Source of the DNA: Candidatus Zipacnadia bacterium
GTDB lineage: Bacteria > Armatimonadota > Zipacnadia > Zipacnadales > UBA5352
Reading direction: 5' to 3'
DNA: 64,000 nt
NCBI GenBank assembly: GCA_029821735.1
Contig: JALGSU010000006.1
Span: 1 to 64,000 of the forward strand
Part shown: piece after piece, positions 1 to 7,742 of the stretch
Layout of the letters: each line of letters begins with the position of its first letter
How positions within the stretch are numbered: position 1 is the first letter of the stretch
Translations under genes and position numbers: made by a program
The notes under the pieces: generated by a model
Databases searched by the model: none
The model's input: the letters and a program-made list of their open reading frames with translations, nothing else
Told to the model about the DNA's origin: nothing

Positions 1-15
1 CAGCGTATACGAAGA

Positions 16-45
16 CCTCCCGCCGACCGGATGGTCGGCGGGAGG
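16..45 (-). terminator. hairpin downstream of the first pseudopilin gene
   Basis: A perfect 13-bp inverted repeat (16-28 with 33-45) with a four-base loop lies 33 bases past the stop of the minus-strand pseudopilin gene. In the minus direction it is followed by TCTTCGT, a weak T-rich tail. It is probably that gene's intrinsic terminator. Confidence 0.6.
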
Positions 46-78
46 CAGGGGTGCGGATTTCAGGTCAGAGGCAGGTCG

Positions 79-702
79 TCAGGGACTCCAGATGACGCCA
101 CTGACGTTGTGCGTGCCCTCGGAGCACTTGAACCACTTGGCGTGACCGTCGGCGAGAACCATGTTACCGCCGCCGTTGTGGCGCGGGTCGAAGTAAGTGC
201 GCGGGCTGTAGCTGGAGTAGAGCACGTAGCTCATAGCCGACTCGCCGGGCAGGTAGTTCGAATCGCCCGCGACGAAGGTCTCGGATGGGGAGTCGATGTC
301 GGATAGGGTCTTGTCAACAAGGTAGCGGCTGTAGCCGTACTTGATGGCCCCAGTGTAGTTGCCGTTCCACTTGTAGGAGTCGGACGGGCAGGAGAAGATC
401 TGGACGTTGTTGACGTAGGGGTAGACGGCCCAATACCACATGAGGCCGGTGCTTGTGCCGCCACCGGGGTAGTCAACGGCCGAGGAAGCGGGCCCACGGT
501 AGTGGGCGAGCCACATCTCGTCGTAGTCCTGAGAATACATCAGAATGCCAAGACCGATCTGCTTGAGGTTGCTCAGACAACTGGTCTGGCGGGCTTTCTC
601 GCGGGCCCTGGCGAAGACGGGGAACAGGATGGCGGCCAAAATCGCGATAATGGCGATGACGACCAGCAACTCGATGAGCGTGAAACCTGACGACTTGCGC
701 AT
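79..702 (-). CDS. type II secretion/type IV pilus-like pseudopilin with H-X9-DG domain
   Basis: A 207-residue protein starting [13 protein letters not shown], a class III prepilin signal: a short basic leader, Gly before the cleavage site, Phe at +1 and Glu at +5. A long hydrophobic helix and [16 protein letters not shown] follow. The C-terminal head carries the H-X9-DG motif (HNGGG...LADGH) typical of the DUF1559-like pseudopilins that are abundant in Armatimonadota and Planctomycetes. The family is processed by prepilin peptidase and anchored in the inner membrane; the function of individual members is mostly unknown. The start at 702 is chosen because GGAGG lies 8 bases upstream and because it gives a normal-length leader; an in-frame ATG at 735 would add 11 residues. 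It is monocistronic, with its own strong promoter and a downstream hairpin. Confidence 0.9.
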   Translation of the reverse strand: MRKSSGFTLIELLVVIAIIAILAAILFPVFARAREKARQTSCLSNLKQIGLGILMYSQDYDEMWLAHYRGPASSAVDYPGGGTSTGLMWYWAVYPYVNNVQIFSCPSDSYKWNGNYTGAIKYGYSRYLVDKTLSDIDSPSETFVAGDSNYLPGESAMSYVLYSSYSPRTYFDPRHNGGGNMVLADGHAKWFKCSEGTHNVSGVIWSP

Positions 703-746
703 GCAGTGCACCTCCGAGTCAATAGCGAAATACAAAAAGACACGAC

Positions 747-775
747 ATTATACACGCCCCTCGTGGCCGGGTCAA
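747..775 (-). promoter_or_regulatory. sigma-70-type promoter for the pseudopilin gene
   Basis: Read on the minus strand: -35 TTGACC (770-775), a 17-base spacer, and a perfect -10 TATAAT (747-752). Transcription would start near 740, leaving a leader of about 38 bases that contains the GGAGG of the gene starting at 702. Confidence 0.8.
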
Positions 776-839
776 GAAACTGTCACGCGGCGGCAAACGA
801 AGGGCGCTGGTATCTTGGCGGTATTGCGACTGTCAGGCT

Positions 840-2114
840 TCAGCGGAGACGGCGGAGGGTTACGGACCAGTCGACGACGTCGACAGACTGGCGATCCGCG
901 GCGCTGCCGGGGCCGACCAAGGTGGGGTCATCGGCGGCCTCGACGACGAAAGCATCCTGGTTGGTGAGGGTCTGGAACTGGTTGGTCTGGAGGGTGAAGT
1001 AGTTGTTGCCGAAGGTGCCGAGGGCATCGTAGACGTTCTCGTCCGCGTTGACCACGGTCGGATCGAAGATCAGTTCGGTGGTGGAGATGAAGTTGATGGA
1101 CAAGTCGCTCAGGCTGATGCCGAGTTGCTCAAGGTCAAGAGTAAAGCGCAGCGTGTCGCGCCCCTCGGGCAGGACGTATTCGTAGGGCAGGCCCAGTGCT
1201 GTGGCGGTCGCGGCGGGTGTGAGGATCACGCGGGCAACGCCGCCAGGCAGCAGGTCGCCGGTGGTGATCGTCAGGCCCGAAATGGGGCCAGCGGCCAGTT
1301 GGGAGGTGTTGTTGGCGGGAAGCGTGGACTGATCGGTCACGGTCTCCCCAATGCCTTCGGGCTCGAAGCGGTCACTAACCTGCGCGGTGGTCTGCGCAAC
1401 CGTGATTGTCTGCGCGCCGGCGGCAGGCGGCGAGGCGACGGTGAGGGTCAGACCCAGCGCCGCGAGCGAGTCGGCGGCCAGCGCTACACCGCCAGCGTTG
1501 AGGTCGCCCAGGGCAGCCTGCTCGGCTGCGGTCAGCGCGCGACCACCGTCGGCGGCAGGTGTGAAGGTGACGCTCCCGGCAACGGTGTCCCCGGCGGCGT
1601 TGGTGGCAATGGCCAGCAGACCAGCCGCCTGCATGCTGTCATTGGCTGCGGCGTCGATGGTGCCGCCGCCAGCAACGGTCGCTGCGCCAAGGGCAAGCGT
1701 GTCGACGGTGATAGTGTGGGTGCCCGCGTCAGTGCTGTCGGGCACGCCGGCCACTGCGGTGATGCCTCCGCCGGCCTGATTCAGGTCGGGTGTCAGGTTC
1801 ACGCGGAAGAGTTCGTAGCGCCCCTGGTGATACTCAACGAAGTGCGTGAGCGAGCCGGTGCCCCAACCATTGCCCCAGCGGGGACCCGCGGCCACCGGCA
1901 GAGGACCGTCGGCGCCGAAGTCGCCATCGGTATCGAACGCGGCGTAGTAGAAGAAAGCGTCCTCGACAGCGCGGGCAAAACGGACCGTGACTTCCAGCAC
2001 GACCTCGGGGACGATCGGCGCCTGTTCACCGCCGCGCGCGCAGCCCTCCAGGCACACCAGCCCCGGAGTGACCAGCACGATCAGCGCCAGACAGACAGCT
2101 CTCTTCATAGCCAT
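840..2114 (-). CDS. secreted lipoprotein, function unknown
   Basis: A 424-residue protein with a type II signal peptide: MAMKRAVCLALIVLV, a hydrophobic stretch, then LEGC, a lipobox-like sequence that would place lipid on the Cys near residue 25. The mature part is Ala/Gly/Thr-rich and looks beta-rich, with sections such as FDTDGDFGADG that could be acidic calcium loops. I recognise no enzyme motif. It begins 13 bases after the stop of the PHP gene and is probably the last gene of a minus-strand operon. A second ATG two codons downstream (2108) is an equally possible start; neither has a clear ribosome binding site. Confidence 0.75.
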   Translation of the reverse strand: MAMKRAVCLALIVLVTPGLVCLEGCARGGEQAPIVPEVVLEVTVRFARAVEDAFFYYAAFDTDGDFGADGPLPVAAGPRWGNGWGTGSLTHFVEYHQGRYELFRVNLTPDLNQAGGGITAVAGVPDSTDAGTHTITVDTLALGAATVAGGGTIDAAANDSMQAAGLLAIATNAAGDTVAGSVTFTPAADGGRALTAAEQAALGDLNAGGVALAADSLAALGLTLTVASPPAAGAQTITVAQTTAQVSDRFEPEGIGETVTDQSTLPANNTSQLAAGPISGLTITTGDLLPGGVARVILTPAATATALGLPYEYVLPEGRDTLRFTLDLEQLGISLSDLSINFISTTELIFDPTVVNADENVYDALGTFGNNYFTLQTNQFQTLTNQDAFVVEAADDPTLVGPGSAADRQSVDVVDWSVTLRRLR

Positions 2115-2127
2115 TGGGTGGGGCGGG

Positions 2128-2805
2128 TCACGCCATGCGAGCGCGGGCGCGAGCCACCAACTCCTCGGGATTCGTCACGAGCGTCTCTTGAAGCACCGGG
2201 CCCTCAAGGCCGGCCATGCGAGCCACGCGGCGGGCATGCTCCTCAGTAAGAAGCTGCTCGGGCAAGTGGGCGTCGGAGTTGACGAGCAACTTCGCACCCG
2301 CGGCGATGGCCGTGCGAGCCACATGCCCGTTGCCAAGCGAGTGCCCGTTCTTGGCGGTGATCTCTATGAACACACCATTCTCCGCGGCCAGCCGAGCCTC
2401 CTCATCGCTGAGGTCGCCGGGGTGGGCGAGAATGTCGACATCCTTGCACGAGACCGCGGCCAGGTTCGTGCCCGGTTCGACAGGCTCGACCGGACTCTGG
2501 CCGTGCACGACGATACATGCGGCACCGATGCCACGCGCCTCGGCGGCCAATTCACCGATGGAGGCGGCGGGGACATGGGTGAGTTCAATGCCGGGCAGTG
2601 CGGTGAAGCCCCAGTATTTCTCGGCCAACTCGCAGTCCCGGCGGACCTCGCGAATCACGCGACTCATGGTGGAGGCGCTGGAGTGGTCAGCAATACCCAG
2701 CGCCGAGTAGCCGTTGACGATGCAGCGGCGGATCAACTCCATGGGTAGGAGCACGCCGTCGCTGAGCGTCGTGTGTGTGTGGAAATCGTAGACCATCGGT
2801 TGCAT
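2128..2805 (-). CDS. PHP-domain metal-dependent phosphoesterase
   Basis: A 225-residue protein with the PHP-family signature: DFHTHTTLSDG at the N-terminus (metal-binding His pair), GIADHSS (second His motif), GIELTH (Glu/His), ILAHPGD and LLVNSDAHL near the C-terminus. PHP proteins are TIM-barrel hydrolases with a tri-metal site that act on phosphomonoesters such as histidinol phosphate or on nucleic acid ends. At this length a free-standing histidinol phosphatase-like or YcdX-like enzyme is most likely, but the substrate cannot be read from sequence. It lies 35 bases downstream of the amidotransferase-like gene and 13 bases upstream of the lipoprotein gene. The alternative start at 2796 has slightly better spacing from an AGAGG. 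Confidence 0.85.
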   Translation of the reverse strand: MQPMVYDFHTHTTLSDGVLLPMELIRRCIVNGYSALGIADHSSASTMSRVIREVRRDCELAEKYWGFTALPGIELTHVPAASIGELAAEARGIGAACIVVHGQSPVEPVEPGTNLAAVSCKDVDILAHPGDLSDEEARLAAENGVFIEITAKNGHSLGNGHVARTAIAAGAKLLVNSDAHLPEQLLTEEHARRVARMAGLEGPVLQETLVTNPEELVARARARMA

Positions 2806-2840
2806 CGCCTCTTGTGCGTTTCAATTGGTCAAGTGATGGC

Positions 2841-4259
2841 TCAGTCCTCGGCAATCAGCCACCGAACGGCGTTCGTCAGCACACTGTAAAGCGAATCCGG
2901 CGGATCCTGCTGCTCCCAGGGCAGCAGCAGGCCGGCGTCCATGATGAAGAGCCGGCTTGTCTCGGCCTGCCAGGCCGAGGCAGCGACGCCGCCGCTGATG
3001 CCAAGCACAGGATCGGCCTGCCATGCCCATATCTGAACGCCAGGACCGGCCTGTATGTCGTCGGTGCTGAAGCTCGCCCGACGACGGACGCCATCTGTGA
3101 TCGGGTGGTCGAGCAGCTCCACCTTACCTCTTCGACGCCCGAGAGAGGCGGCGAGTTCCAGTTCAGCCAGAAGGCCATTGAAAGAGACGACGCGAGCGTG
3201 CGGCTTCTTCTGGTCCTGAATGAGCAGCAACAGGCGACCGCCAGCGTCGAAATACCGGCGAACGGCGAGTGCTTCGGACCAGGTGAAGTCCTCGCGCGCA
3301 GCGCCAATCACAACCATGCCATACCCCGCGAGGGACTCGTCAGTCAGCCGGGCCTCGCCCTCCGGAGCATCAGCGAAAGTGACGCGCAGGTCACTGGTCT
3401 CGAGGGCACGACGCACGCGATTGACGATCTGGGGCCAATCTTCGTCTTTGGCCGCGATCTCGATGAGCACGCGGTCGGAGTGCATCGCGCCGACCGGTCC
3501 CGGGGCGGGCAAATCCGGCGCGGGCAGATCGGGCGTGTCGGGCACCGGAGTGTCCGGCGTGGGCGTGTCCGGTAGATCAGTCGGCGCTGCGGCACTCGCC
3601 CACATTACACAACGCACCAGGAAGTCGCGCATGGCCGGGCGCGGCTGGGCGGAGTTGAGTTGATTGCCGAGGACGCCCTGGTCGATGATGATGCCGCGTC
3701 CCTGGTCGCCCCAGTCGAATGCCACTGCCAGCGTCTCACGACCAAAGCGAATCAGCGGATTGCCGCCAACCCCGGAGATGTACGCGCCCGGATCGGCGGC
3801 ACCAAGGTTGGGCAGGTCCTCGGTCAGCGGATGGCGCCCCCAGCGAGCGAAGCCGGCCTCGCCGCGGGCGAGTTCGACGTCGATCCCCAACCAGGCCCAG
3901 AAATCGCGAGCTGCTCGGATGTGCTTGCGGCCCGGCCCGACGATGAACACCATGCCGCCGCCCCGACGCAGGTGGCCACGCATCTGCTTTTGCCAGACGC
4001 CGCCACGCGAGGGGTCAGACCAGGTGACGACGCAGGCAGGCGCCTCATCGAGTTCGCCGGCCTCATCGTAGTCAGGCCAACGCACCTGCAGATCCTCATC
4101 ATCCAGTGCGCCGAGCAGCCAGTGGCCGAAGTCCCACGGCGCCCCGAGGGTATCGAGGTCCATGAGCACCAACGGTTGATCATCGGCCGACACGGCGCCG
4201 GGCACGAGGCATGCGACCATCACGACCGTAATGACGACTGAGAGCCAGGAGCGTCTCAC
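2841..4259 (-). CDS. secreted protein with two glutamine-amidotransferase-like (ThuA/DUF4350-like) domains
   Basis: A 472-residue protein from the GTG at 4259, which has GGAGG 8 bases upstream; an ATG at 4280 lies before that ribosome binding site. A signal peptide (RRSWLSVVITVVMVACLVPGAVSA) is followed by two similar alpha/beta halves of about 200 residues. Each contains a 'hydrophobic stretch after RRGGGMVFIVG or DAGGRLLLLI' and an HPLTED or HPITDG motif, as in class I amidotransferase-fold proteins of the ThuA/DUF4350 type. The halves are joined by a proline-rich linker with repeated PDTP/PAPD units (residues about 225-260). No catalytic Cys-His-Glu triad is evident, so it may be a non-enzymatic binding protein. 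It sits in the operon between an oxidoreductase and the PHP gene. Confidence 0.65.
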   Translation of the reverse strand: MRRSWLSVVITVVMVACLVPGAVSADDQPLVLMDLDTLGAPWDFGHWLLGALDDEDLQVRWPDYDEAGELDEAPACVVTWSDPSRGGVWQKQMRGHLRRGGGMVFIVGPGRKHIRAARDFWAWLGIDVELARGEAGFARWGRHPLTEDLPNLGAADPGAYISGVGGNPLIRFGRETLAVAFDWGDQGRGIIIDQGVLGNQLNSAQPRPAMRDFLVRCVMWASAAAPTDLPDTPTPDTPVPDTPDLPAPDLPAPGPVGAMHSDRVLIEIAAKDEDWPQIVNRVRRALETSDLRVTFADAPEGEARLTDESLAGYGMVVIGAAREDFTWSEALAVRRYFDAGGRLLLLIQDQKKPHARVVSFNGLLAELELAASLGRRRGKVELLDHPITDGVRRRASFSTDDIQAGPGVQIWAWQADPVLGISGGVAASAWQAETSRLFIMDAGLLLPWEQQDPPDSLYSVLTNAVRWLIAED

Positions 4260-4300
4260 GACGATCACCTCCAGGCACATGGGCGCAAGTTGCTGTGAGG

Positions 4301-5302
4301 CTACAGGTCGACCGGCGCCCCGGTGTCGAGGGAGTGGTGAATGGCCTCGGCCACCTGTACGGCATGACGCGCCTGAGCGGGGGTCACGATCGGCTCAGTG
4401 TCATCCAAGACGCAATCGGCGAAGTGCTCAAGCTGATCGCGCAGCGCTCCGGCCACTCGGCCATGCACCTCGGTCCAATAGACGATGTCAGGCCGGCTGG
4501 ACCGGCTGGCAGAGGCGGCCTCGAACGGTTCGCCACCCACACGCGCGGCCACACGCCCCTCGGTGCCGACGACCTCCAGGCGGGCATCGAGCGAGTTGGC
4601 CGAGCCCTCCGGGATGATCCAGCAGGTCTCGATACAGCCGACCGCGTCGCCCTCAAGCCGGATCAGGCTGAGGATGCTGTCATCGGCGCCGATGCTGGCG
4701 AGGGCTTTGCTGGTCCCCTCAGCGTGCACACGAGTCACACGCGCCCCGGTGATCCAGCAGATCAGATCGATCTCGTGCACGCCCAGGAAGTAGGCCACTG
4801 AGGTGCGCGGGCCGATGCGCAGGCCGGAGGCGAGAATATTGTTGCGGCGCGCGAAGACCTGCACCACATCACCGACCTCGCCGGCGGCCACCGCGTCGTG
4901 GCAGGCCACATAGCGCGGGTCGAAGCGGCAGACGTGGCCGGTCATGAGCTTGACGTCGGCGCGCTCGCAGGCAGCGATGATGGCGTCGCAATCGGCGGTG
5001 GTGATAGCGAGAGGCTTCTCCACCAGCACGTGCTTGCCCGCATCGGCGGCAGCGAGGCATGGCTGCAGGTGAGACTGGTCATCGGTGCAGACGCTGACGA
5101 TATCAACGCCGTCGGCGGCCAGTGCCTCGTCGAGAGACGAAGCGGCGAGGCAGCCGTGGGCGTCAGCCACAGCCTGCGCACGTTCGGGGACTATGTCATA
5201 GACAGCCACCAGTCGCGTGCGCGGCAACTCGGCCCATAGTTGAGCATGTCTCTCCCCCATCATTCCCAAGCCAATGACCGCGGCGCCAAGAGTATCGCTC
5301 AT
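4301..5302 (-). CDS. Gfo/Idh/MocA family NAD(P)-dependent oxidoreductase
   Basis: A 333-residue protein with an N-terminal Rossmann fold (AAVIGLGMMGERHAQLW) and the diagnostic family motif HVLVEKPLAIT around residue 95, containing the EKP lysine. The C-terminal half has the predicted substrate-binding segment with HEIDLICW. Members oxidise or reduce sugars, inositols and related polyols using NAD(P). The start at 5302 has GGAGG 8 bases upstream. It lies 14 bases after the M42 peptidase gene in the same operon. A second, divergent family member is at 6429-7460, and two such enzymes side by side often act on one sugar-derived substrate. The substrate is unknown. Confidence 0.93.
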   Translation of the reverse strand: MSDTLGAAVIGLGMMGERHAQLWAELPRTRLVAVYDIVPERAQAVADAHGCLAASSLDEALAADGVDIVSVCTDDQSHLQPCLAAADAGKHVLVEKPLAITTADCDAIIAACERADVKLMTGHVCRFDPRYVACHDAVAAGEVGDVVQVFARRNNILASGLRIGPRTSVAYFLGVHEIDLICWITGARVTRVHAEGTSKALASIGADDSILSLIRLEGDAVGCIETCWIIPEGSANSLDARLEVVGTEGRVAARVGGEPFEAASASRSSRPDIVYWTEVHGRVAGALRDQLEHFADCVLDDTEPIVTPAQARHAVQVAEAIHHSLDTGAPVDL

Positions 5303-5316
5303 ATGCGTGACCTCCG

Positions 5317-6357
5317 TCAGATCGGCTCAGCGACGTAGCGCTCGAGGACTCGAGCGCAGTTGCCGATGGCCTCCAGATTTGCCATCTCATACCCGTGGGT
5401 GTTCTCGGTGGGGAAGCCTATGCAGGCACCGCGCCCTACCAGACCGGCCTTCAGCGCGATGCTCACGTCCGTCCCCAATGAGCGGAAGATGCCTCGCTGA
5501 TGTCCAAAGCCAAGCTCATCACCGACCGCGGCGAGGCGATCGCAAAGGCCCTTGTCGTAGGTGTAGGAGTCCATATAAAAGACCACCGGCGCCGGGCTCA
5601 TCTCGATGGGATACTCGGGGGCAACCGGCGCGATTTCGACGGCGATCATGGTAGTGGACGGAAGTGTGCGGGCGACGTACTGACCACCCGAACAGCCCCC
5701 CTCCTCAGAGCTGGTGATCGCGAAGTAGACGTCACGCGACGGGCGAGGGCCCTCGGAAACGAGCTTCGCCGCGAGCAGATTCGCCACCACCGCGCCTTTG
5801 TCGTCCAGGCCCCAGCCGCACACGCGGTCAGCCATGTACATGGGGGTCTTGCGCGAACGCGCCACGCACCCGCGCACGCCTATGTTCACCCCACGTTCCA
5901 GCAACTCGTCGCGGGTCATGCCACACTCGACGTAGCACATCTCCCAAGTGAGCGGCTTGCTGGTCTTGGCGGCGTAGATATCTCCGGAACGGGCCGAACT
6001 GTGAGTGCTGCCCACCGAGAGCACGCCGGTGACTGTCTCGTCACCGAGCAGATCGAAAGGCCCTTCGCCATACCGCCAGGGGAGGATGCCGCCGAGAGGA
6101 TCGAGACGCACTCGGCCGTCCTCCTCGATGCGCTCGACCATGGTCGCGACTTCATCCTTGTGGGAGGCGATGGTGATGGCATCGTCGGACGATTCACCGG
6201 CGATCTTGCCTATCAGATTCAGGTGCGCATCCTGCCATACCTCGTCACAGTAGGTTTCGAGATACGGGCGGGCAGCGTCGACCATCTCTTCCTCTTGCCC
6301 GGGAGGGGCGTGGGTGATCAGGAATGCGTCGAGCATCTCTTTCAGGAGTTGTTCCAC
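5317..6357 (-). CDS. M42 family metallopeptidase (glutamyl aminopeptidase/endoglucanase-like)
   Basis: A 346-residue protein from the GTG at 6357, which has GAGG 9 bases upstream; the open frame extends further upstream without a credible start. M42 metal ligands are visible: SHKDEVATM (His-X-Asp), WGLDDKGA (bridging Asp), SSEEGGCSGG (catalytic and metal Glu), the VEIAP region and a C-terminal THGYEM (His). The family forms large dodecameric aminopeptidases that clear oligopeptides, and some members are annotated as endoglucanases. It lies between two Gfo/Idh/MocA genes with short gaps (14 and 71 bases). Confidence 0.9.
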   Translation of the reverse strand: MEQLLKEMLDAFLITHAPPGQEEEMVDAARPYLETYCDEVWQDAHLNLIGKIAGESSDDAITIASHKDEVATMVERIEEDGRVRLDPLGGILPWRYGEGPFDLLGDETVTGVLSVGSTHSSARSGDIYAAKTSKPLTWEMCYVECGMTRDELLERGVNIGVRGCVARSRKTPMYMADRVCGWGLDDKGAVVANLLAAKLVSEGPRPSRDVYFAITSSEEGGCSGGQYVARTLPSTTMIAVEIAPVAPEYPIEMSPAPVVFYMDSYTYDKGLCDRLAAVGDELGFGHQRGIFRSLGTDVSIALKAGLVGRGACIGFPTENTHGYEMANLEAIGNCARVLERYVAEPI

Positions 6358-6428
6358 TTCATTGCACCTCGAGGAGATCGGTCTAAGTACTGGTAGTGCC
6401 GGGCACGTCCTCGTGACACGATCAGAGG

Positions 6429-7460
6429 TCAGAGCTCTACGGGCTGGCCACTCTCCGCCGACTCGACCATCGCGGCGAGAGCCCTCGTGCTGTGCAGACC
6501 GTCCTCGGCGGTAATGAGCGGCTCCTCGCCGCGCAGGCAGCAGTTCACCCAATGGGTGATCGCAGCCCTGACGAATCCCCGCGGCTCGCCCATCACATCG
6601 CCGCTGGTGAAACCCTCCAACCGATACCGGTCCTCGGTGCATATAGGGTGCACCGGCGGGTTGGGGTCCACGTCCACGTAGCCGTTGGTGCAGATGAGTT
6701 GGAACTTCGAGTCCACCATGTAGGGCATGCTCTCGGGGAGCACCCAGCACGACTCAAACGTGCCGACCACGCCATTGTCGAACTCCACCGTCACCGTGTA
6801 GAAGTCAGGAGTGTCAATGCCCCGCTCCTTGAGAACCACCGAACGACTCACCGCGTAGACCTTCTTCGCTTCGGCGCCAGTCAGCCAGCGCGCTATGTCA
6901 TAGCGGTGGCAGATCAACCAGAAGGGCAACTGCGTGTCCGCCGCCCACGAGAGCATCTGCGTCGGCACATACAGCGTGTTGCTCAGCCGAGCGTAGATGT
7001 ACAGGGGATCGCCCAGTTCGCCGGCGTCCAGAGCCGCTTTCGTCTTCGCGAACATCGGCATCCAGCGGTTGGACCAGTTTACCATCAACTTCTTGCCGGA
7101 AGCCTGCTGAGCATCGTAGATCGCCTGCGCGTCATCCACCGTCGTCGCCATCGGCTTCTCAAGCAACACGTGCTTGCCCGCCGCCAACGCCGCCAGCGCG
7201 ACCTCGCGATGCAGATGGTCAGGCAACGCCACCGATACCGCGTCAATGTCGTCCATCGCCAGCAGTCGCTCGTAGTCAGTCACCGCGTGACGCGCACCGT
7301 ACTTCAGGCCGATCGCGCGCGACTGGTCCTCGTTGATGTCGCAAACCGCCTCCAACGAGGCGTTGGGGAGCATGTCAATGACCTTCACGTGACCCTCCCC
7401 CTGCAACCCCACACCAATTACGCCATACCGCAACGTGCCCTCGGCAAAAGCCTTGCGCAT
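6429..7460 (-). CDS. Gfo/Idh/MocA family NAD(P)-dependent oxidoreductase
   Basis: A 343-residue protein beginning MRKAFAEGTLRYGVIGVG, with a Rossmann nucleotide-binding loop (GVIGVGLQGEGH), the HVLLEKPMATTVDD signature, and ICHRYDIARW where members usually carry a catalytic or substrate His. It is the first gene of the minus-strand operon running to 840. The open frame continues far upstream but only through the palindromic region and miaB, so the start at 7460 is used; a weak GGTGAG precedes it. The C-terminal section (CWVLPES, RGEEPL, ED) resembles sugar-acting members; the substrate is unknown. Confidence 0.9.
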   Translation of the reverse strand: MRKAFAEGTLRYGVIGVGLQGEGHVKVIDMLPNASLEAVCDINEDQSRAIGLKYGARHAVTDYERLLAMDDIDAVSVALPDHLHREVALAALAAGKHVLLEKPMATTVDDAQAIYDAQQASGKKLMVNWSNRWMPMFAKTKAALDAGELGDPLYIYARLSNTLYVPTQMLSWAADTQLPFWLICHRYDIARWLTGAEAKKVYAVSRSVVLKERGIDTPDFYTVTVEFDNGVVGTFESCWVLPESMPYMVDSKFQLICTNGYVDVDPNPPVHPICTEDRYRLEGFTSGDVMGEPRGFVRAAITHWVNCCLRGEEPLITAEDGLHSTRALAAMVESAESGQPVEL

Positions 7461-7578
7461 CACCGTCTCACCGCTTTCATCGTCGACGTCACCTGACGCC
7501 GAGGTCTTCGACGCCGCACCCCACAAGCCCTCCCGGCCGCCATCGGGCTGCGCCCGCGCGCATGGCGCGCGGTAGGTG

Positions 7579-7650
7579 CTGTTCGGTGTCGCCCGCTCGG
7601 ATCGAGCGGGCGACACCGAACAGCGACCAGTTGCGGCCGCAGGCCGCAAC
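7579..7650. repeat. two adjacent perfect palindromes between divergent operons
   Basis: The first is a perfect 21-bp inverted repeat with a 3-base loop (7579-7599 with 7603-7623). The second, 6 bases further on, has 9-bp arms and a 3-base loop (7630-7638 with 7642-7650). No T-run follows either arm. The pair lies upstream of both the minus-strand operon and miaB, so it is not at the 3' end of any gene, which makes a simple terminator unlikely. It resembles a REP/BIME-type double hairpin. Confidence 0.75.
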
Positions 7651-7679
7651 GCGCAGCCCCCCCAGCAGGCGGACGCATG

Positions 7680-7709
7680 TTGCCCGGCCCGCAGAGGGCG
7701 TGTTATACT
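7680..7709 (+). promoter_or_regulatory. probable sigma-70-type promoter for miaB and downstream genes
   Basis: TTGCCC (7680-7685), an 18-base spacer and TATACT (7704-7709), 33 bases upstream of the miaB start. The -10 is close to consensus and the -35 is moderate. Confidence 0.55.
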
Positions 7710-7742
7710 GCACCGACCGACCAGAGGAGGCCACGCGACACA

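Noticed and set aside
1125..2249. 374-residue plus-strand open frame across the lipoprotein gene
   Set aside because: It is antisense to the lipoprotein, which has a clear signal peptide; composition (Gly/Arg-rich) is typical of high-GC shadow frames.
6358..6750. Upstream extension of the M42 peptidase frame
   Set aside because: It overlaps the well-supported oxidoreductase gene; GTG 6357 has a good ribosome binding site and family-like N-terminus.
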